62,972 bases of DNA from JBMNSK01 sp050945155 (lineage in GTDB: Bacteria; Actinomycetota; Coriobacteriia; Coriobacteriales; Eggerthellaceae), in NCBI GenBank assembly GCA_050945155.1, contig JBMNSK010000004.1, positions 1-62,972 on the forward strand. The letters are read 5' to 3'. Position numbers and translations under genes: made by a program. This document shows positions 27,524-37,113 of the stretch, in pieces. The notes beneath the pieces are model-generated. The model was given only the letters and a program-made list of their open reading frames with translations, was not told the DNA's origin and did not search any database. Numbering within the stretch: position 1 is the stretch's first letter; the number at the start of each line of letters is the position of its first letter.

Positions 27524-27556
27524 GCAAAAGAGCGGGTTCATCCGCATATCAAGTGG

Positions 27557-27588
27557 AAGGCTCCCCTTTTGGGGAGCCTTTTATTTTG
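27557..27588 (+). terminator. Rho-independent terminator after rpsT
   Basis: AAGGCTCCCC-TTTT-GGGGAGCCTT is a perfect 10-bp stem, followed on the plus strand by TTATTTT. Confidence 0.9.
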
Positions 27589-27618
27589 GCTCGTTGCAAA
27601 GTTTTCTACCGATTTCAA

Positions 27619-28599
27619 TTAGGGACGCGGGTTTCTAGAAACTGTGGTGAAAACCCAGTTATAAAAGGCCTGGTCTGGATCAGCCCCACCCTTCATGCTC
27701 TTCTCAAGATCGCGGGAACTTGACAGCGCCTGCTCTAATTCACGAAGTGAATACTGATGTGCCCACTGCAGGTGATTTCTTACCCGCCATGCAGGAAGCT
27801 TCAGAACTTGGCTGAGATTTTGAATTTCGCCTCGCGACTCTAAGGTTCGCGCACATATTAGTTCCCGAATGCGTGCAGTACAAAGAGCAAGTAAGGAATA
27901 AGGAGAAGCTGAGGGCATGTTTTCGCGGTAAAGAACGCATTTGTTAAAGTCGCGTGCCGAGAAAGCATTCACAAACTCCCACGGTTTCACCTCAGCCGTT
28001 CTCACTACAGTTTGCGCTATTTCATGTTCGGTCACCGGGTCTTCGCCACGATGTGCTAAGGCGATCTTCTCAATTTCCCCATTGAGGTGAATGGTGTCTT
28101 CGCCAACCGCATCTATAAGTGCAGCAACCGCTCCTGGAGTAAAGCTCACACCGTTTGCCTGAGCGAGGCTTTGGACCAAGTGAGGTAGTTCTTTTCTCTT
28201 TACGCGGGCACAGCTAATCACTGCAGTTGGTCCGAGCGCATCGACCGCCTTATAAATCATTGACGTTTTTGGCATAGTTTCCGCTACCAAGGCTAGAACT
28301 GCTGTCTTAGCAGGAGATTGTAGGTAGTCAGAAAGCTTGAGTGCATCAGCTTTCTTGATCTTGTCAGCATTTTGAACTTCAACAAGACGAACCGGGCTTG
28401 CAAAAGGAATTGTATTGCAGACTCCGATAATCTCATCACCGGTGGCAGTCGTACCATCAAGTTTTGAAGCATTAAATGAAATGTCCCCTACTTCGGACAA
28501 ACGGCGGTAGAGGCGACGCAACACCGCATCGCGCTTTAAGTTGTCATCGCCCACTATGAGGTAGGCGCAGAGTAGCTCTTGTTCTTGTTTTGCTGCCAT
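27619..28599 (-). CDS. holA: DNA polymerase III delta subunit
   Basis: The clamp-loader delta subunit (326 residues) opens the beta clamp. Typical features are the YLIVGDDNLKRDAVLRRL start, the VRLVEVQNADKI segment and the C-terminal region ending in SREDLEKSMKGG-like residues. The holA-comEC-comEA order is a common bacterial arrangement. It starts 9 nt after the comEC stop. Confidence 0.92.
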   Translation of the reverse strand: MAAKQEQELLCAYLIVGDDNLKRDAVLRRLYRRLSEVGDISFNASKLDGTTATGDEIIGVCNTIPFASPVRLVEVQNADKIKKADALKLSDYLQSPAKTAVLALVAETMPKTSMIYKAVDALGPTAVISCARVKRKELPHLVQSLAQANGVSFTPGAVAALIDAVGEDTIHLNGEIEKIALAHRGEDPVTEHEIAQTVVRTAEVKPWEFVNAFSARDFNKCVLYRENMPSASPYSLLALCTARIRELICARTLESRGEIQNLSQVLKLPAWRVRNHLQWAHQYSLRELEQALSSSRDLEKSMKGGADPDQAFYNWVFTTVSRNPRP

Positions 28600-28608
28600 A
28601 GGGTCATT

Positions 28609-30954
28609 CTAACGTGAAGACCGAATTTCAAAGCCAGAAGACCGCAATTTGCATGAAATATCACCCAATTTATCGCTTCGATAAATACGCGAACCTGCGG
28701 CCGCCAAAGCCTCGAGGGTCGACTTGGCGGGATGCCCATAACGATTACCTGCACCCACACTAATCAGTGCTATCTTGGGCCTTAAAACCTTGAGCAGGTC
28801 TTGGGTAACGGATGCTTCAGATCCGTGGTGTCCTACTTTAAGGATGTCAATGTCTGAAACTTCCCTTTTCTTAACGAGGTCTTCAATTTGGTCAGCTTCA
28901 GCATCTCCTACGAAAAGACCGCGGTATTCCGGTACCGTGTCATGATTCATATCTGCTTCAAAGCTTAAGATGAGGCTGTCAGCATTTCCTCCATCATCTT
29001 TAAACTCCTTAGGCGCAAGCACCTTCAACACTATTTTTCCGAACTTAAAGGTATCGCCCGGACGAAGGTAGAGGGGTCCTTCCCTATTCATCTTATACAC
29101 TGTATTCACCAGGTTTTTGGTCGACTCGTCATCACACGTAGCAGCACCTTGAGCAAGGGCAACACGACCAATATCTAAGGAGTAGCTTACCTCATACAAA
29201 GACCCGCAGTGATCATCGTCTGCATGCGTAATGAAGAGATAGTCAAGATGCACGACGCCATGGCGCCCTAATGCGGTCCGCAATTTCTTTGGTTGATTGC
29301 CCGTATCTATGAGAACCTGCTTGCCTTCACTCCGAATGAGAAAGGCATCGCCCTGCCCTACATCAAGCATCACTACTTCGTCATCTGAGTTCGGTACAAA
29401 AACTGCAACGGAGACGAAAACGAGGGAGATTGCAAGAGTGAGGTACGCCCTTTTTTTATTACGTGGTTGAGGCCAAACAACCCAAAGCCCAAACACCAAG
29501 AAAAGCGCAATGCAAAATGCCGGAACAAAATCAATGGATGCCGGAATTGCTGCAAAGGGCATCGAACTCAAAAAATAAATGAGGTGACAGATAAGGGCAG
29601 AACTAAAGGCAGCAAGGGAAAAGACCAGTGGAAAAAGCGGAGGAAATACGAGCGCTATAACTGCCGCAAGAAGTCCAAAAAAGCAAACAAGCGGAAACAG
29701 AGGGGCAGCTAAAAGGTTTGCCACCAGGCTAATAAGGGGCAGCTGTGCAAAGAAAGCAATGGAAAGAACTTGGGTTCCAAGGTTTGCTGATAAGGTAAGA
29801 GCCACCACCTCAAGAATAGCTTTCGGAAGTATAGGTATCAGAAATGAGATCCATACCTTAAAAAAAGTATAAAAAAGAACAATGCCAAGGGTTGAAACGG
29901 CAGATAAGAGAAGCGAAATTGAAACTGCCGAAGCTGGTGAAATAAAAATGATAAGAACAATGCAAAGCCCCAAAGCATTTAAAGATTGCGGCCTTCTTCG
30001 AGAGAAAAACGAAGCTAGGCTGAGCGTGGACATGATGGCAGCTCGAAGTGCCGAAATTGGCATTGCGGTAAAGATGAGGTAGGCACCTAAGAAGATGACA
30101 AGCACCACAATTGCTATCCGCCGCGAAACGTTTAAAGCATTTAGAAGAATGCTTATACACGAAAGCACTATTACCAGATGAGCACCTGAAACCGCAACAA
30201 GATGAGCAAGACCGCAGGTTTTAAAGTCATCATAAATTTCATCTGAATCTAGGTCTGGTCGCCATGCGCAAACGAGCGCCTTAAGAACGCTTACTTCAGT
30301 AGAGCTTTCTTGCGAAAAAGCATCGAGCGCAGAGTTCCGCAGGCCGAGTAGAGTTGATAAAAAATCACTGCGACTTTGCTTGCTTGTTGCTTGGAGATCT
30401 ACCCTTCCGACAATACCCCGATTCCAGTAATAGGACCGATCTTCTGGAGATTCAAAGACTTGTGGACTTGCATCTGCTACAAAGAGGTCTCCGTAATGCG
30501 GCAGCTCAGATTCTTCATCAAAGGAAAGAATTACCTTTACCTTCGTATTATTCTCAAGGTATGCCTGGGCCTCACAGGCAATGCCAAAAGGGCCAAGGCT
30601 TCCATCTTCAAGTGCTTCGTATCGTATATCCCCCTCGGCAGCGGCAAGCCTTGCTGCAGAATTGTAGAAGCTAAATATCTGGATAGATGCTAGAGCGAGA
30701 CCTGCACATAAGCCGAGAAGTATAAGGAAGATGACCGTATGTTTTGATTTCAGTAGTCCTCCGACTAAGGGGACCGCGATACAACACAAAAGACAGGTAA
30801 AGATTCTAAGAAAGTCTTTATTTGCATTGCATCCAAGGCTCAGGAAAAGCGCACAAGCCACCCATAAAGCAAGTGCAAAAACCAGGAGTGGAACCATGCC
30901 CGGGCGCGGTACGGTCTTTCTAAAATCCGAGCTAATTTCGGTTTTAAAATCCAT
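28609..30954 (-). CDS. comEC: ComEC/Rec2-family competence protein
   Basis: A 781-residue membrane channel protein for DNA uptake. The N-terminus has two membrane segments and a soluble OB-like region (about 100-240). The central ComEC domain (about 250-500) has many membrane helices with HLVAVSGAHLVI. The C-terminal metallo-beta-lactamase domain has VMLDVGQGDAFLIRSEG and FITHADDDHCGSL. Together with comEA it suggests capacity for transformation, but type IV pilus and other com genes are not in the window. Confidence 0.93.
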   Translation of the reverse strand: MDFKTEISSDFRKTVPRPGMVPLLVFALALWVACALFLSLGCNANKDFLRIFTCLLCCIAVPLVGGLLKSKHTVIFLILLGLCAGLALASIQIFSFYNSAARLAAAEGDIRYEALEDGSLGPFGIACEAQAYLENNTKVKVILSFDEESELPHYGDLFVADASPQVFESPEDRSYYWNRGIVGRVDLQATSKQSRSDFLSTLLGLRNSALDAFSQESSTEVSVLKALVCAWRPDLDSDEIYDDFKTCGLAHLVAVSGAHLVIVLSCISILLNALNVSRRIAIVVLVIFLGAYLIFTAMPISALRAAIMSTLSLASFFSRRRPQSLNALGLCIVLIIFISPASAVSISLLLSAVSTLGIVLFYTFFKVWISFLIPILPKAILEVVALTLSANLGTQVLSIAFFAQLPLISLVANLLAAPLFPLVCFFGLLAAVIALVFPPLFPLVFSLAAFSSALICHLIYFLSSMPFAAIPASIDFVPAFCIALFLVFGLWVVWPQPRNKKRAYLTLAISLVFVSVAVFVPNSDDEVVMLDVGQGDAFLIRSEGKQVLIDTGNQPKKLRTALGRHGVVHLDYLFITHADDDHCGSLYEVSYSLDIGRVALAQGAATCDDESTKNLVNTVYKMNREGPLYLRPGDTFKFGKIVLKVLAPKEFKDDGGNADSLILSFEADMNHDTVPEYRGLFVGDAEADQIEDLVKKREVSDIDILKVGHHGSEASVTQDLLKVLRPKIALISVGAGNRYGHPAKSTLEALAAAGSRIYRSDKLGDISCKLRSSGFEIRSSR

Positions 30955-30975
30955 AGAGGCTCTGAGCGGTCTTTT

Positions 30976-31623
30976 CTATACAGAAATTTGATCTTTTAGC
31001 TTTTCAAATTTTTTCTTCCCGATGCCTGAGACCCGTTTTAAATCTTCGATGGACTTAAACCGTCCATTGGATTCGCGCTCATCTACAATCTTTTTAGCAG
31101 TGGCTTCCCCTACTCCCGGCAGTGACTCAAGTTCCTCAATACTTGCGGTATTGATATTTACTTTTCCCTGGTTTGTACTTCCTTGCTGTGAAGCAGTCTG
31201 AGAACCGGTTGTTGAACCCTTGTGCGGAATATTAATTTGCTCACCGTCTTCCAGCATCCGAGCAAGATTTATAGCCTCAAGGTCAGCGTCACTTGTAAGT
31301 CCCCCAGCAAGCTCGACTGCATCATTTACGCGAGTCCCCATGGAAAGCTCATACACACCCGGTTTTTCTACCGCACCAGAAACATAGACAAATAAGGAAG
31401 CGGAATTTTCACCGACCTCATTACTACCTCTCTCCTCAACCGCTGAAGCATCTTCTACCTGATCAAATGACACTTCAGGATTCTGAACCAGCGACCATAG
31501 CATCTGTCCGCACGTGGCAATGACAAAAAGGAAAATAACGCAAACCCCAAGTAAAACCGATTTACTTGGGGATTTCTTATTTAAGTCCGAAAGCCATGTC
31601 TTTACCTGGTCCTTTACCGGCAT
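30976..31623 (-). CDS. comEA: ComEA-family DNA-binding competence protein
   Basis: 215 residues: a cytoplasmic start, one membrane segment (about 23-46), a low-complexity linker, an SLBB domain (about 76-135, VYVSGAVEKPGVYEL), and a C-terminal helix-hairpin-helix DNA-binding domain (about 152-215, VNINTASIEELESLPGVGEA). It captures incoming double-stranded DNA at the cell surface for ComEC. The gap to comEC is 21 nt. Confidence 0.93.
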   Translation of the reverse strand: MPVKDQVKTWLSDLNKKSPSKSVLLGVCVIFLFVIATCGQMLWSLVQNPEVSFDQVEDASAVEERGSNEVGENSASLFVYVSGAVEKPGVYELSMGTRVNDAVELAGGLTSDADLEAINLARMLEDGEQINIPHKGSTTGSQTASQQGSTNQGKVNINTASIEELESLPGVGEATAKKIVDERESNGRFKSIEDLKRVSGIGKKKFEKLKDQISV

Positions 31624-31916
31624 ATCTTCTCCGAAATTCGATATTCCGCTTCCCTGCTGGTAGAGAGGCTACACCAGTGTTTCAGACAAAGAGTCGTCTT
31701 AAATTGCGAAAAAGAGTCACAGAAATTAAGCAATTATCAAGCAAAAATGAGGCAAAAACCTGTGGCTAAAGACCACCTTTTGGCCTCGCAAACCTAAGGC
31801 AGTAGATAACAGACAGAAAGAGCCTAGAGCCGAAAGCCTAGCCATACAGGTCTAGACCTACTCACCGTTTCTTTTCTGGGTAATAAAGTTTACGCAGCTG
31901 ACCTGAAACCGATGCC
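31624..31916. other. Intergenic region between comEA and thiI (293 bp)
   Basis: I see no ORF, tRNA or known RNA here. It contains a 12-nt palindrome AGGTCTAGACCT near the thiI side, repeated GCCTAG units, and A/T-rich stretches that could hold the comEA promoter. No terminator with a T-run is clear. Confidence 0.5.
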
Positions 31917-33146
31917 CTAATCGGTTTTTTCTTGCTTCTTTATTTTCGGAGGGTGGTATGACGGGCAGAGATAATCATGAATCTCGGCTTGGGAAGCAAT
32001 TTCATCAACCCAAGTTTCTAGAGGAAATTCTTTCTCGTTGTCATGAACCATATCAAGTTTCGCGTGAGTCTCAGGATTACGTGGCATGAAAAGCGTGCAG
32101 CAGTCCTGAACATCTTGCGAAGATATCTCAAAAGTTCCAAGTTCATGTGCTTCGTTGATAATCTCAAGCTTGTCCGTACCAATAAGCGGTCGCAAAACGG
32201 GCATGGAAACAACTTCATCCGTCGCACGAATATTGTCTAAGGTCTGCGAGGCAACCTGCCCAAGACTTTCCCCGGTAACAAGTGCCCCGGCATGCTCGCG
32301 CTTCGCAATCTCTTGCGCAACACGGAACATAAGACGGCGATACAAAACGATACGCAAAGACGGCTCAGCAGAAAGTGCAATTTCTTTTTGGTAGTTTCCA
32401 AACGGGATGATATAAACCCGGGCAATGGCTCCGCTCTTTTCGAGCACGTGTGCAATATCATCAACCAGGTATTCGCTTGTATCATTTGTCTGCGGTCGAC
32501 CGGAGAAATGCACGGCGACACATTCCGCCCCGCGTCGAGCCATGTGCCAAAGAGCTACGGGTGAATCGATACCAGAAGATAAAAGCGCTACAACGCGACC
32601 CGAAGACCCAACGGGCAAACCGCCGATACCGGGTTTGGAATAGGCATAGACATACGAGGCGTTTTGTACTACCTCCACCCCAACAACAACGTCAGGGTCT
32701 TTCATTTTCACTACTTTATCGGGAAAGGCAGCACAAAGCTCTGCGCCGATAATCCTGTTCATATCAATGGAGTGAATCGGAAAATCGGTATGATTGCGAC
32801 GCGCATGAACTTTAAAACTTACGAAGTCCGCCACTTCACCTAAGGCAGAAACGCTTGCCTCTTTCATAAGTTCAATATCACGGTCACATTTAAAACCAGA
32901 GGATACGCGCGCAACCCCGGGAATTTTAAGGATAACGGAAGCGAGCTCTACCGCCTGCTCAAGTGACGTCCCTTCGTGCAAAAAGACGCAGAGACGTCCA
33001 GAAATACGGTGAATTGTGACAATCGGGTATGAAGAGCAAAGCGTCTCGATATTTTTTACGAGACGCATTTCGAAGGATTTGCGATTGTGACCCTTAAGCC
33101 CGATTTCATGGTAGTGAACCAGGCAGATTCGCTGAAACTCGGTCAT
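31917..33146 (-). CDS. thiI: tRNA 4-thiouridine synthase ThiI
   Basis: 409 residues. The N-terminal ferredoxin-like and THUMP domains precede the PP-loop adenylation motif LLSSGIDSPVALW. The protein ends shortly after SCH-like CCTLFMPRNPETH, with no C-terminal rhodanese domain. Sulfur is therefore delivered by another protein. It makes 4-thiouridine at position 8 of tRNA (and contributes to thiamine synthesis in some species). It starts 10 nt after the rpoZ stop. Confidence 0.93.
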   Translation of the reverse strand: MTEFQRICLVHYHEIGLKGHNRKSFEMRLVKNIETLCSSYPIVTIHRISGRLCVFLHEGTSLEQAVELASVILKIPGVARVSSGFKCDRDIELMKEASVSALGEVADFVSFKVHARRNHTDFPIHSIDMNRIIGAELCAAFPDKVVKMKDPDVVVGVEVVQNASYVYAYSKPGIGGLPVGSSGRVVALLSSGIDSPVALWHMARRGAECVAVHFSGRPQTNDTSEYLVDDIAHVLEKSGAIARVYIIPFGNYQKEIALSAEPSLRIVLYRRLMFRVAQEIAKREHAGALVTGESLGQVASQTLDNIRATDEVVSMPVLRPLIGTDKLEIINEAHELGTFEISSQDVQDCCTLFMPRNPETHAKLDMVHDNEKEFPLETWVDEIASQAEIHDYLCPSYHPPKIKKQEKTD

Positions 33147-33156
33147 GTAGAACTAT

Positions 33157-33417
33157 TTAGTGGTTCTTCACATCAATTGAGCTGGGGTCGTAGGAAACAT
33201 CCCCATCAGCAATTTCGCCAAAAGCAATGCTTAAAGGCTTCTTGTTTGCAGCGCGAGCAATCTCTACTGCAGTCTGCAGCTGAATAGCACGATCACGCTG
33301 ACCACGCATCATATTATTGATATCATGCGCGCGCTTTGAAGCAAGCGTGCACAGGAGAAAACGGTCATTGTCGGTCTTCTCAAGCAAGGTATCAATTTTT
33401 GGTTCAATAATGCTCAT
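33157..33417 (-). CDS. rpoZ: RNA polymerase omega subunit
   Basis: 86 residues with MSIIEPKIDTLLEKTDNDRF and the conserved SKRAHDINNMMRG segment. Omega helps assemble the beta' subunit. It follows gmk in the standard actinobacterial order mihF-gmk-rpoZ. Confidence 0.93.
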   Translation of the reverse strand: MSIIEPKIDTLLEKTDNDRFLLCTLASKRAHDINNMMRGQRDRAIQLQTAVEIARAANKKPLSIAFGEIADGDVSYDPSSIDVKNH

Positions 33418-33431
33418 ACCGCGTTCTTCCT

Positions 33432-33998
33432 TTACTTTGCGTCTGCGAACTTATTGATATAAGCAATAAGTTCGTCAGTTGTATCTTCGATATCGTCATT
33501 GACTAGCGAAGTATCATACTCCATCTCGTGAGCAAGCTCCACTTTTGCTGTTTGCATGCGTAATTGTATCGCTTCAGCAGACTCAGTCCCGCGTCCTTTA
33601 AGCCTTCTCTCCAATTCATCCATAGATGGAGGCTTAATAAAGACAAGGTGAGCTTCAGGAAAACGTTCTTTTACCTGCATAGCACCTTGGTACTCAATTT
33701 CGAGAATGACCTGTTTTCCCTCACGTATTTTTTCCTCGATGCTTGCACGCGGGGTTCCGTAATAGTTCCCTGAATACTGCGCCCACTCAAGCAACCCACC
33801 TGCTGCAATCAGTTCTTCGAAACGCTCACGAGAGACAAAGTAATAATGCACTCCGTCTTCTTCATGGGATCGAGGACTTCTCGTAGTTACCGAAATTGAA
33901 AGCCAGGCATCATCAACGCGCTCCATAAGACGAGCCACCAGTGTGCCCTTGCCGGCACCTGATGGCCCTGAAATAACAAATAGATTACCGCGTCGCAT
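33432..33998 (-). CDS. gmk: Guanylate kinase
   Basis: 188 residues. It phosphorylates GMP to GDP. It has the P-loop ISGPSGAGKGTL and the GMP-binding SVTTRSPRSHEEDGVHYYFV. It starts 9 nt after mihF. Confidence 0.97.
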   Translation of the reverse strand: MRRGNLFVISGPSGAGKGTLVARLMERVDDAWLSISVTTRSPRSHEEDGVHYYFVSRERFEELIAAGGLLEWAQYSGNYYGTPRASIEEKIREGKQVILEIEYQGAMQVKERFPEAHLVFIKPPSMDELERRLKGRGTESAEAIQLRMQTAKVELAHEMEYDTSLVNDDIEDTTDELIAYINKFADAK

Positions 33999-34007
33999 TG
34001 AGAAAAA

Positions 34008-34316
34008 TTAGCCGAGACGCTCCAAAAGTGCAGCCTGCTGACGTTCTCCTAAACCGCGAAGACGACGGCTTTCAGCAATCTTCAGCTCTTTCATAATCTT
34101 CTCTGCCTTTGCCTTACCGTAACCAGGCAAGGTTTCGATGAGCGTAGAAACCTTCATTCTTCCCACGACCGGATCGTCTTTCATGGCAAGAACTTTCTCA
34201 AGGCTCAGCTTTCCAGACTTCAAATCCTCGCGGATGCTTGCACGCTTTACACGAGCAGCCTTTGCCTTCTCTAATGCGGCCTGACGCTCTTCTGGACTCA
34301 GTTGAGGAATTGCCAT
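34008..34316 (-). CDS. mihF: Integration host factor, actinobacterial type (mIHF)
   Basis: A 102-residue nucleoid-associated protein, mostly helical with an H2TH/helix-two-turn-helix-like DNA-binding part (VSTLIETLPGYGKAKAEKIM). It has the family ending RLRGLGERQQAALL. It is unrelated to proteobacterial IHF. The pyrF-mihF-gmk-rpoZ order is an actinobacterial hallmark and supports the taxonomic placement. It has a long leader (34317-34596) with promoter-like sequences. Confidence 0.95.
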   Translation of the reverse strand: MAIPQLSPEERQAALEKAKAARVKRASIREDLKSGKLSLEKVLAMKDDPVVGRMKVSTLIETLPGYGKAKAEKIMKELKIAESRRLRGLGERQQAALLERLG

Positions 34317-34341
34317 ATGAACCTCTCCTTCATTATGTGCC

Positions 34342-34378
34342 TAGCCACCAGAGGCGGCGGAGCAACCGATTGCGGCTA
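34342..34378 (-). promoter_or_regulatory. Structured leader of mihF
   Basis: The transcript can pair TAGCC with GGCTA, enclosing GCAA-TCGG-TTGC and GCCGCC-TCT-GGTGGC hairpins. The last hairpin shares bases with the outer stem, so the two are alternatives. It lies 25-60 nt before the mihF start. Function unknown. Confidence 0.35.
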
Positions 34379-34464
34379 ACTTTCTCAAGATAACACGAAA
34401 ATGCAATTAAAAAAATGCTTTCGTACCCACTTCGGATGCTCATATCTTAAATGTCGGCTGCCCC

Positions 34465-34470
34465 ATTATA
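34465..34470 (-). promoter_or_regulatory. Probable -10 of mihF
   Basis: A perfect TATAAT on the minus strand, about 150 nt upstream of mihF, inside a 280-bp intergenic region. The -35 is poor (TTTATA at about 17 nt). A second TATAAT lies at 34561-34566 and may be another start site. Confidence 0.45.
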
Positions 34471-34596
34471 TGCAAAACCGAAACATCTATAAAACTTGGC
34501 TTCGCCTCATTGCTTACAGACGGTACCAAAAACAAGGGCGACACCAAAAGCCTACTATGGATTATACATAAGCAACAGGGCTAATACGTAATTTTT

Positions 34597-35334
34597 TTAA
34601 GGTAAATTAACAAGCGACGACGCAATTTCCTCAAATGCGCGTACTGGATCTTCAGCTTGCGTGATTGGGCGGCCCACCACAATATGAGAACTTCCGTTAG
34701 AAAATGCCTCTGCGGGAGTAGCTACCCTACTTTGGTCATCATCGGAAGAACCATGCGGACGCACGCCGGGAGTAACAATGTAGGCATCCTCGCCTAAGAT
34801 TCCCCTCAGCATCTTTGCCTCCTGTGGTGAAGAAACAACACCGTCAATACCTGCAGTCGAAGCGGTGGAAGCAAGAAGTTTTACCTGATTTTCCATGGTA
34901 TTTGCAATGCCTAGGTCTGAAAGCATCGACTCATTGATGCTTGTCAGCACGGTAATTCCCAGCAAAACAGGAACATCAAATCCATGACCATACGCAGCAT
35001 CTTCTGCACCGTCTTTGGCAGCAATCATCATGTCGATGCCCCCGCAGGTATGCATGGTCATCATATCCGCACCGCTCATCGTTGCAGAATATGCAGCACC
35101 TCGTACCTGATGAGGTATGTCATGAAACTTCAGATCAAGAAAAACCTTGAAGCCAAGGTCTTTAAGTGAACCTACGATTGACGGGCCACAAGCATAGTAG
35201 AGCGTCATACCTACCTTGACCCACGATGCCTTGTTAGCGAGCAATGCGGCGGTAGCTAAAGCTTCGTTTGATTCGCAGTCAAGCGCAACAATGATGCGGT
35301 CCTGCGGCGGCAGTGATTTGAAAGGCTTTAACAT
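34597..35334 (-). CDS. pyrF: Orotidine 5'-phosphate decarboxylase
   Basis: 245 residues. It decarboxylates OMP to UMP, the last step of de novo pyrimidine synthesis. It has the catalytic DLKFHDIPHQV motif near residue 70 and GVVSSPQEA and TPGVRP segments. It is of the short, PyrF type common in Firmicutes rather than the mycobacterial type. It overlaps pyrD by 7 nt and is the last gene of the pyr operon. Confidence 0.96.
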   Translation of the reverse strand: MLKPFKSLPPQDRIIVALDCESNEALATAALLANKASWVKVGMTLYYACGPSIVGSLKDLGFKVFLDLKFHDIPHQVRGAAYSATMSGADMMTMHTCGGIDMMIAAKDGAEDAAYGHGFDVPVLLGITVLTSINESMLSDLGIANTMENQVKLLASTASTAGIDGVVSSPQEAKMLRGILGEDAYIVTPGVRPHGSSDDDQSRVATPAEAFSNGSSHIVVGRPITQAEDPVRAFEEIASSLVNLP

Positions 35335-36287
35335 TTCAGAGCTCCTATCAGTGAATGTATATCGTCCACACCCTGGTTCTCACAATATAAAGCTATTTCG
35401 TCGATAACATCGATACAAGCTCGAGTATTAAAAAAATTTGATGTTCCAACAGCAACGGCGCTTGCTCCAGCGAGGATAAATTCAATAGCATCCTCACCGT
35501 TTCTAATGCCACCCATACCAAGAATTGGAATGGACACGGCCTTGTGTACCTCCCATACCATGCGCAGGGCAATGGGTTTTATCGCAGGACCGGAAAGACC
35601 ACCAACAACACGGGCAAGTTCTGGCCTTTGGCTTTTCGCATCAATAGCCATACCCAAAACCGTATTAATGAGCGAAAGTGCATCCACACCTGCGCTTTCA
35701 GCAGCACGAGCTATCTCCGTGATGTCAGTCACATTAGGCGTCAGTTTCACAATGAGTGGCCGCTTCGTTGCCGCCCGGCATTGGGATACGACCTTTTCGA
35801 CACTTGATACATCAGAGCCAAAGGTGAGGCCCCCCTTATCGACATTGGGGCAAGAAATATTCACCTCATAAGCGTCCAATAAATCTGTCTCTTCGAGACG
35901 CTCAATGACGCGCACATACTCTTCGATACTGTGACCTGACACATTGACAATAGTTTGTGCTCCTACACTGCGCAACCAAGGCAGTTCGTTTTCAATCAGG
36001 TGTTCAACGCCAGGATTTTGCAGGCCAATAGAATTAAGCATGCCCGATGGTGTTTCGGCAATACGAGGACTTTCGTTTCCCTCCCAGCCATGAAGCGACA
36101 CGCCCTTTGTCGTTACGGCACCAAGAGAGGACACATCAATGAAGTCTGCGTATTCCTTTCCAGCCGCAAAGGTACCTGAAGCGGTTGTTACCGGGTTTTT
36201 CATAGCAAGTCCACCGAGGTCAACACTGAGATTGACTTTTGTTTCTCGCGGACGAGCCTGAAGTTTTTCTTCTTGCGTCATGCCCAA
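35328..36287 (-). CDS. pyrD: Dihydroorotate dehydrogenase, class 1B catalytic subunit
   Basis: 319 residues. It oxidises dihydroorotate to orotate using FMN. NISCPNVDKGG and GMGGIRNGEDAIEF are family features; with the adjacent pyrK it forms the NAD-linked class 1B enzyme, consistent with an anaerobe. The start is either TTG at 36287 or ATG at 36281; AAAGGAGG lies upstream of both. It overlaps pyrK by 10 nt at most. Confidence 0.95.
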   Translation of the reverse strand: MGMTQEEKLQARPRETKVNLSVDLGGLAMKNPVTTASGTFAAGKEYADFIDVSSLGAVTTKGVSLHGWEGNESPRIAETPSGMLNSIGLQNPGVEHLIENELPWLRSVGAQTIVNVSGHSIEEYVRVIERLEETDLLDAYEVNISCPNVDKGGLTFGSDVSSVEKVVSQCRAATKRPLIVKLTPNVTDITEIARAAESAGVDALSLINTVLGMAIDAKSQRPELARVVGGLSGPAIKPIALRMVWEVHKAVSIPILGMGGIRNGEDAIEFILAGASAVAVGTSNFFNTRACIDVIDEIALYCENQGVDDIHSLIGALKC

Positions 36288-37072
36288 ACAACCTCCTTTG
36301 CATCAAAAATAGGTCCGTCGACACATGCGCGTTTCTTGCCGTCGGTAGTATCAATAACACACGAAAGGCAAGCACCTATGCCGCACGCCATACGACGCTC
36401 CATGGAGACCTGACACGACATCCCCTTTGCTTCCACACTTTGCGCAACGATACGCATCAAAGGTTCAGGTCCACAGACATAGACCATGTCATATGCTTTT
36501 CCGGCTTCAAGCGCATCCTCAAGGGCCTTATCAACCAGAGGAGTAGCAAAACCATGAAACCCAAATGAGCCATCGTCAGTGGAAGCAAGAATGGTTTGAG
36601 GATTTAAGTTTACATAGTGGTCGTAGGTGACCAATGCAAGCTTGGTCTGAGCACCAAGGATGACATCAACGGCAAGGCCGTTTTCAATCAGCGCTTTTGT
36701 CTGCAGGAAAGTAGAAGCTGCGCCAACACCTCCGCCCACAACCAAGGCCCTCTGTGCACCGTGAGGAATGGTCCAGGGATTTCCGATGGGGCCTAAAAGG
36801 TTGACTGTCTCCCCCACTTGCAAGTTAGTCATCTTGTCTGTTCCATAACCTACAACCTGATAGAGGATATCAATGGTGCCCTCTTCAAGATCTAGGTCAT
36901 ACACAGAAAAAGGACGACGCAAAATATGGTCAGGCATGTGCGGGACCGTCATATGAATAAATTGTCCAGGCTTAAGCGTACGCGCTACCTGAGGAGCGCT
37001 AAGCTTGAGCAGATAGAGCCTGGGGCCTCGTTTTTCATGAGAGACTATCTGCGCATTTTCGTTGTAAACCAC
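36278..37072 (-). CDS. pyrK: Dihydroorotate dehydrogenase electron transfer subunit
   Basis: 264 residues. It passes electrons from PyrD to NAD+ through FAD and a [2Fe-2S] cluster. The FAD-binding part has LRRPFSVYDLD; the cluster cysteines are in MACGIGACLSCV followed by a further Cys (RACVDGP). The start is a GTG with only a weak AAGG nearby. Confidence 0.94.
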   Translation of the reverse strand: MVYNENAQIVSHEKRGPRLYLLKLSAPQVARTLKPGQFIHMTVPHMPDHILRRPFSVYDLDLEEGTIDILYQVVGYGTDKMTNLQVGETVNLLGPIGNPWTIPHGAQRALVVGGGVGAASTFLQTKALIENGLAVDVILGAQTKLALVTYDHYVNLNPQTILASTDDGSFGFHGFATPLVDKALEDALEAGKAYDMVYVCGPEPLMRIVAQSVEAKGMSCQVSMERRMACGIGACLSCVIDTTDGKKRACVDGPIFDAKEVVWA

Positions 37073-37113
37073 GCCTTAAACCTTCCCTATTGCTCGTAGA
37101 CGAACAATTCGTA

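Noticed and set aside
26936..27547. 203-codon minus-strand frame opposite rpsT
   Set aside because: It mirrors the repetitive tail of rpsT, has a biased Phe/Leu/Ser composition, and has no ribosome-binding site or recognisable domain.
31624..31916. A small RNA such as SRP RNA or a tRNA in the comEA-thiI gap
   Set aside because: No cloverleaf and no conserved SRP GGAAGCAG-like motif; only short palindromes and GCCTAG repeats.
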